Shown here: positions 60,307-64,000 of the stretch, piece after piece | How positions within the stretch are numbered: the stretch's first letter is position 1 | Layout: each line of letters opens with the position of its first letter | From: Bacterioplanoides sp965219715 | Lineage (GTDB): Bacteria > Pseudomonadota > Gammaproteobacteria > Pseudomonadales > Oceanobacteraceae | NCBI RefSeq assembly: GCF_965219715.1 | Contig: NZ_OZ244785.1 | Coordinates: forward strand, 2,542,001 to 2,606,000 | Direction of reading: 5' to 3' | DNA length: 64,000 bases | The notes under the pieces: generated by a model | What the model saw: only the letters and a program-made list of their open reading frames with translations | The model's database searches: none | Told to the model about the DNA's origin: nothing | Made by a program: the position numbers and the translations under genes

Positions 60307-60711
60307 ATGATTCCAATCAGTGGTTTTTATATTGCTCTGACTGCACTGCTATTGTTGATACTGGCTTATAAAGTGGTACAGCAACGTCTGAAATTAAAAA
60401 TTGCTTTGGTCGATGGTGGCGAAAAAGCCATTACCGTTGCCATGCGGGCTCAGGCGAACGCAGTGGAAACCGCCGTTCCCACATTACTGCTGTTATTGGT
60501 TGCCGAACTAAACGGCGCATCAGCCTGGTTTCTGCACCTGTGTGGTTTGAGCTATTTATTCAGCCGCGTTTTTCACGCTTATGGCTTCACTAAATCCCAG
60601 GGAAAAACGCATCCAGGGCGTTATTACGGCACCTTGATTAACTGGATTGTGATGGTATTGCTGATTGGTTGGGCGTTGTTTTATTTTGCCATCAGTGCAA
60701 ATGCCAGCTGA
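60307..60711 (+). CDS. MAPEG-family membrane protein
   Basis: 134 residues from the ATG at 60307, supported by GAGGAAA upstream. Four membrane helices are expected. The conserved family motif is MRAQANAVETAVPTLL (RxxxNxxE) at the end of helix 2, with SRVFHAYGF in helix 3. MAPEG proteins are glutathione-dependent enzymes of lipid or xenobiotic metabolism. The bacterial role is not defined. Confidence 0.88.
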   Translation: MIPISGFYIALTALLLLILAYKVVQQRLKLKIALVDGGEKAITVAMRAQANAVETAVPTLLLLLVAELNGASAWFLHLCGLSYLFSRVFHAYGFTKSQGKTHPGRYYGTLINWIVMVLLIGWALFYFAISANAS

Positions 60712-60842
60712 TTGGCAATAAGGTAACAGCGTTAACGAAGCAGTCAGAACGCGGCAAAAGTAAGCGAGATCGCGGAGTTTATAACTCATAAATGAGCATA
60801 TCGAGCTTACTTTTAACAAAGTTATGACAATGTAGTTAGCTG

Positions 60843-61496
60843 TTAAGAAAGCCAATCTGGTTTTGGCGAAAGCTGCTGCTGTAACTCTTCAATTTGCTCA
60901 CGGTATTCGTCGGTCAGGTAAGGCCGCTCCAGCGTGAACACCTGATAAATTCCGCCCCATAACATCTGCTGCGAAATCTCGTCCTGACTTTCTGTTAATA
61001 AATTGCAACGCAGGAAAGAAAACCAGGAAGTCACCAGAATCCAGGTGTTAAGCGCCAGTGCATCAACATCATCTTCGCTGACGGTAATCATACCGGCCGC
61101 ACCCAGACCGCGATAAATCTTACGCACCTGCTGCTGGCACACTTTAAAGAAATCACGATAACGCGCACGCAACGCTTCATCCGAGCTCAGCAAATGCTCC
61201 ATATCACGGTGGATAAAACGGTATTCCCACAGCCCGGTAAACACATCTTTCAGGTAGTTCAGCTTATCGGTGGTGGTCAGCTGACGATCTTCAGGTACCT
61301 GCAGATTCTCAGACACCCGTTGTTCATAGGCCAGAAACAACTCGAAGATAATCGCCTGCTTATTTTTAAAGTGGTAGTAGAGATTCCCCGGCGAGATTTC
61401 CAGCCGCGCAGCGATATGATTGGTGGTAACCGAACGTTCGCCCTGCTCGTTAAACATGCTCAGGGCGGTATCCAGAATTCGCTGTTTTGTACTCAT
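60843..61496 (-). CDS. laoR: TetR-family regulator, LaoR type
   Basis: 217 residues. The HTH reads KQRILDTALSMFNEQGERSV, then HIAARLEISPGNLYYHFKNK. It is divergent from an aldehyde dehydrogenase-Tat protein-GMC oxidoreductase cluster, the arrangement of the P. aeruginosa lao genes (PA0364-PA0367) for long-chain alcohol oxidation. A GAGAG site precedes the ATG. The assignment rests mainly on context and general resemblance. Confidence 0.72.
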   Translation of the reverse strand: MSTKQRILDTALSMFNEQGERSVTTNHIAARLEISPGNLYYHFKNKQAIIFELFLAYEQRVSENLQVPEDRQLTTTDKLNYLKDVFTGLWEYRFIHRDMEHLLSSDEALRARYRDFFKVCQQQVRKIYRGLGAAGMITVSEDDVDALALNTWILVTSWFSFLRCNLLTESQDEISQQMLWGGIYQVFTLERPYLTDEYREQIEELQQQLSPKPDWLS

Positions 61497-61700
61497 TCAC
61501 ACTCTCATTGATCAGGATCTTCACCGTCTGTCGCAGCCCTTTACCACTGCAGCGGTAACCGGGTTAAAGACGGCGGGCGACTATATCACGCTTTGATGTG
61601 GCTTCCGGCCAGACAGAGCTGTCTACCGGTCATTTGCCGCTACCAGGGCGTTTGATTCGGCCAATTTACCTTCTTATACGGCCAGAAGCACGTTTGCCTG

Positions 61701-61730
61701 TTGACGTTTTAGAGTAATAACTCTAATAAT
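61701..61730 (+). promoter_or_regulatory. Promoter with palindromic operator before the aldehyde dehydrogenase gene
   Basis: TTGACG (61701-61706) and TAATAA (61724-61729) are spaced by 17 bases. Between them lies TAGAGT-AATA-ACTCTA (61710-61725), a perfect dyad in the place where a repressor would block RNA polymerase. The divergent TetR gene is the obvious candidate. The rest of the 298-base gap shows no other feature. Confidence 0.7.
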
Positions 61731-61794
61731 GCAAACTGCAATGCTCAATGTTAGACCAAAGACAATAAAAAATGCGCTAGCCAGGGAGCTCGAT

Positions 61795-63237
61795 ATGGTT
61801 GCTACAGTTACTGATATCCACGAGGCACACGCCGAACTGGAACGTTTACACACCTTATTCCGCCAGCAAAAGCAGGCTTTTCGTAAGGATCCAATGCCCA
61901 GTGCCGAACGCCGCATTGAGCAGCTGGATCAGTTGCGTATGGCCCTGTTGAAACATCAGGACAACCTGGCAGAAGCCGTAAATGCCGATTTCAGCTGTCG
62001 TTCCCGCGACGAAACCAAAGTTGCGGAGATCTTAACCACTATCGAGAGCATCAAATACGCTAAGGCGCGCATCCGCAACTGGATGAAGCCGGAAAAACGC
62101 CACGTTGGCATGTTACACGCACCGTCGTCTAACCAACTGATTTACCAGCCACTGGGCGTGATCGGCATTATGGTGCCGTGGAATTACCCGATTCAGCTGG
62201 CATTGATTCCGTTAATGACAGCGTTGGCAGCGGGCAACCGCGCCATGATCAAAATGTCGGAATTCACCCCAAAAATCAACGTCGCGCTAAAAGCCATGCT
62301 GGCTGAGGTGTTCGACGAAACTCAGGTAGCACTGATTGAAGGTGAAGTAGAGGTTTCATCGGCTTTTTCCGAACAGGCCTGGGATCATCTGATTTTTACC
62401 GGCTCCACCGCCGTTGGCAAAATCGTGATGGCCGCGGCAGCGAAAAATCTGACGCCGGTAACGCTGGAGCTGGGTGGTAAATCTCCCACCATTATTGCCC
62501 CAGACATGAATATGCAGGATGCGGTTGAACGCATTGCTTTTGGTAAGTCGCTCAATGCCGGCCAGACCTGTATTGCGCCGGACTACATCCTGCTGCCGGA
62601 AGGTAAACAACAGGAATTTATCGATACTTACCAGGCCAAATTTGCCCAGATGTACCCAAGCGTGCGTGACAATGACGATTACACCGCCATTGTGAATGAA
62701 CGCCAGCACGAACGGTTACAGGCCTGGGTAAAAGATGCCGAAGAAAAAGGCGCCAGAATTACCGTGGTCAATCCGAAAAACGAAACGTTTTCCGATACCC
62801 GCAAGATGCCGCTGCACATCGTCGAAAATGGTACCGACAATATGAAGGTGCTGCAGGAAGAACTGTTCGGCCCGATTCTGCCAATCGTGACCTACAAGTC
62901 GCTGGATGAAGCGATTGATTATATTAATGATCGCGATCGTCCGTTAGCGCTGTACCTGTTCAGTTACGACCAAACCATTCAGGAAAAAATCCTCAGCCAT
63001 ACCCACGCTGGCGGTGTATCCATCAACGATACACTGATGCATATCGCCCAGGACGATATGCCATTTGGTGGTGTGGGCCCTTCCGGAATGGGCCATTATC
63101 ATGGCAAAGAAGGTTTTATCGCGTTGTCGAAAGCCAAAGCGGTACATAAAAAAGGCAAGTACAACAGTGGGAAATTTATTTACCCACCGTATGGCACCGC
63201 CATACAAAAAATGATTTATAAAATATTTGTTCGTTAA
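61795..63237 (+). CDS. laoC: Aldehyde dehydrogenase, coniferyl-aldehyde/LaoC type
   Basis: 480 residues from the ATG at 61795, with GGGAG six bases upstream. Motifs are PLGVIGIMVPWNYPIQLALI, FTGSTAVGKIVM, the catalytic Glu in LELGGKSPTII and catalytic Cys in NAGQTCIAPDY. The C terminus (KIFVR after a hydrophobic stretch) may touch the membrane, as in fatty aldehyde dehydrogenases. In the Lao system it oxidises long-chain aldehydes to acids. It is the first gene of the operon. Confidence 0.85.
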   Translation: MVATVTDIHEAHAELERLHTLFRQQKQAFRKDPMPSAERRIEQLDQLRMALLKHQDNLAEAVNADFSCRSRDETKVAEILTTIESIKYAKARIRNWMKPEKRHVGMLHAPSSNQLIYQPLGVIGIMVPWNYPIQLALIPLMTALAAGNRAMIKMSEFTPKINVALKAMLAEVFDETQVALIEGEVEVSSAFSEQAWDHLIFTGSTAVGKIVMAAAAKNLTPVTLELGGKSPTIIAPDMNMQDAVERIAFGKSLNAGQTCIAPDYILLPEGKQQEFIDTYQAKFAQMYPSVRDNDDYTAIVNERQHERLQAWVKDAEEKGARITVVNPKNETFSDTRKMPLHIVENGTDNMKVLQEELFGPILPIVTYKSLDEAIDYINDRDRPLALYLFSYDQTIQEKILSHTHAGGVSINDTLMHIAQDDMPFGGVGPSGMGHYHGKEGFIALSKAKAVHKKGKYNSGKFIYPPYGTAIQKMIYKIFVR

Positions 63238-63245
63238 TTTTTTAT

Positions 63246-63266
63246 GCAGCAGACAGTGTCTGCTGC
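63246..63266 (+). other. Intra-operon hairpin
   Basis: GCAGCAGAC (63246-63254) and GTCTGCTGC (63258-63266) form a perfect stem with a 3-base loop between the aldehyde dehydrogenase and Tat-protein genes. There is no U tract. It may set the mRNA ratio of the two genes. Confidence 0.5.
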
Positions 63267-63300
63267 GTTCAGATAAAAACTGCTTGTAAAGGCAATAATA

Positions 63301-63843
63301 ATGACACCAAACGTTTCACGCCGTGGTTTTATGAAACTCAGCGCCGCCGCATTATCGGCCGGCTCCAGTGTGGCACTGATGACGGGTTGTTCACGCCAAC
63401 CGGATAACGACCTGGGATTAACCTTTCTCACCAAAGACGATGCCGAATTTATTCAGGCCATTGCTCCGGTAATTTTAAATAAAAGTTTTCCGGCTTCGCT
63501 CAGCCAGGAAGAAGCCAATGTACGCCTGGTGAAAGCCGTCGATGCTTTGATTAATACCCTGGGCGAATATTCCAAAGCTCAGCTGGCACAGCTGTTTACC
63601 ATTATGAGTTCTGCTCCGCTGCGTTTAGTGGTTGGTGCTCCGGTCGGTGGCTGGCAAGACGCGTCTGCGGAAGATATTGAATCTTTCCTCGATGCCTGGA
63701 AAAACAGCATGATGGGCATTAAAAACATGGGTTATGCCTCGTTATGCAAAATCGTTTGCATGTGCTGGTACTCGCAGCCGGAGTCATTCCCGATGTCTGG
63801 TTATCCGGGGCCGCCTAAGAAAATTCCAATGCCAGTTGCGTGA
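63301..63843 (+). CDS. laoB: Twin-arginine signal protein, LaoB-like small subunit
   Basis: 180 residues. A Tat signal SRRGFMKLSAAALSAG is followed by a possible lipobox (LMTGC). The mature part resembles gluconate 2-dehydrogenase subunit 3-type small proteins (FLTKDDAEFIQAIAPVIL, YASLCKIVCMCWY). Such proteins accompany GMC oxidoreductases and help their export or electron transfer. It sits between the aldehyde dehydrogenase and the GMC gene, as laoB does. Confidence 0.75.
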   Translation: MTPNVSRRGFMKLSAAALSAGSSVALMTGCSRQPDNDLGLTFLTKDDAEFIQAIAPVILNKSFPASLSQEEANVRLVKAVDALINTLGEYSKAQLAQLFTIMSSAPLRLVVGAPVGGWQDASAEDIESFLDAWKNSMMGIKNMGYASLCKIVCMCWYSQPESFPMSGYPGPPKKIPMPVA

Positions 63844-63893
63844 GCTAACGCTGCGAAGAAGCTGTTCATAAAAGAATTACAGAGATAAGCAAG

Positions 63894-64000
63894 ATGACTG
63901 AAAGAACACCTCCAATTCCAATGGTCGCAGGCATTAGTGATCCTATGCTGGAAGGGATTGCCGACGGCTGGAAAGTACACGACGCTGCCGACTTAAAAGA
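63894..64000 (+). CDS. laoA: GMC-type alcohol oxidoreductase, N-terminal fragment
   Basis: Only the first 35 codons are in the window (start TERTPPIPMVAGISDPMLEG). The FAD motif is beyond the edge. The call comes from position: in lao clusters the Tat protein gene is followed by the GMC oxidoreductase that oxidises long-chain alcohols. The DPMLEGIADGWKV stretch fits the known N-terminal form of this group. Confidence is limited by the truncation. Confidence 0.55.
   Translation, partial: MTERTPPIPMVAGISDPMLEGIADGWKVHDAADLK

Overview
The window is a stretch of chromosome from a gammaproteobacterium of roughly balanced base composition. The core gene order (gmk-rpoZ-spoT-ridA; yrbG-kdsD-lptC-lptA-lptB-rpoN-hpf-ptsN-rapZ-ptsO; mlaFEDCB-ibaG-murA-hisG-hisD-hisC) is the classic gammaproteobacterial one. 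The accessory content (intracellular polyhydroxyalkanoate depolymerase, acyclic terpene catabolism, long-chain alcohol oxidation, TRAP-type binding protein, neutral ceramidase) suggests a marine, lipid- and hydrocarbon-using Oceanospirillales or Pseudomonadales relative. Species-level placement cannot be made from the sequence alone.

Layout. 1-8.1 kb: 3' end of a MscS channel gene, a very large pseudokinase/ATPase/GAF/PAS/GGDEF signalling protein, a convergent acyl-CoA synthetase and a small DUF962 membrane protein. 8.3-14.3 kb: a translationally coupled RCC1-repeat lipoprotein and di-haem lipoprotein behind a Fur-box-like site, then phaZ, a Spy-like periplasmic protein and smrA. 14.3-21.1 kb: a periplasmic binding protein, gmk-rpoZ-spoT-ridA, a SpoU-type RNA methyltransferase, a NYN-domain protein, and a ParD-like gene joined to a methionine aminopeptidase gene. 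21.2-22.0 kb: a HepT/MntA toxin-antitoxin pair. 22.0-32.4 kb: the atu cluster, with a divergent TetR regulator and a palindromic operator. 32.6-36.5 kb: a small unknown gene, fumC, darP and mgtE. 36.6-44.2 kb: PTS-Ntr, sigma-54 and the LPS transport/Kdo block on the minus strand. 44.4-52.5 kb: Mla lipid transport, ibaG, murA and histidine genes on the plus strand. 52.6-60.7 kb: a mixed block of single genes. 60.8-64.0 kb: a lao-type long-chain alcohol oxidation cluster running off the end.

The most unusual feature is a set of seven structured intergenic elements in two families. Family A (four copies) and family B (three copies) each carry a hairpin pair whose loops show GGA, often as ACAGGGATGT or ACAGGATGT. 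Stem sequences change between copies while pairing is kept. Each copy is enclosed by long arms whose sequence is private to that copy. The GGA loops resemble the CsrA/RsmA target, but several copies are antisense to the operon they sit in, so a DNA-level or repeat-element explanation is equally open.

No tRNA, rRNA, CRISPR array, transposase or phage gene was seen. No gap between genes exceeds 300 bases with the starts chosen here; the larger gaps (285-298 bases) are described under the repeat, terminator and regulatory entries.
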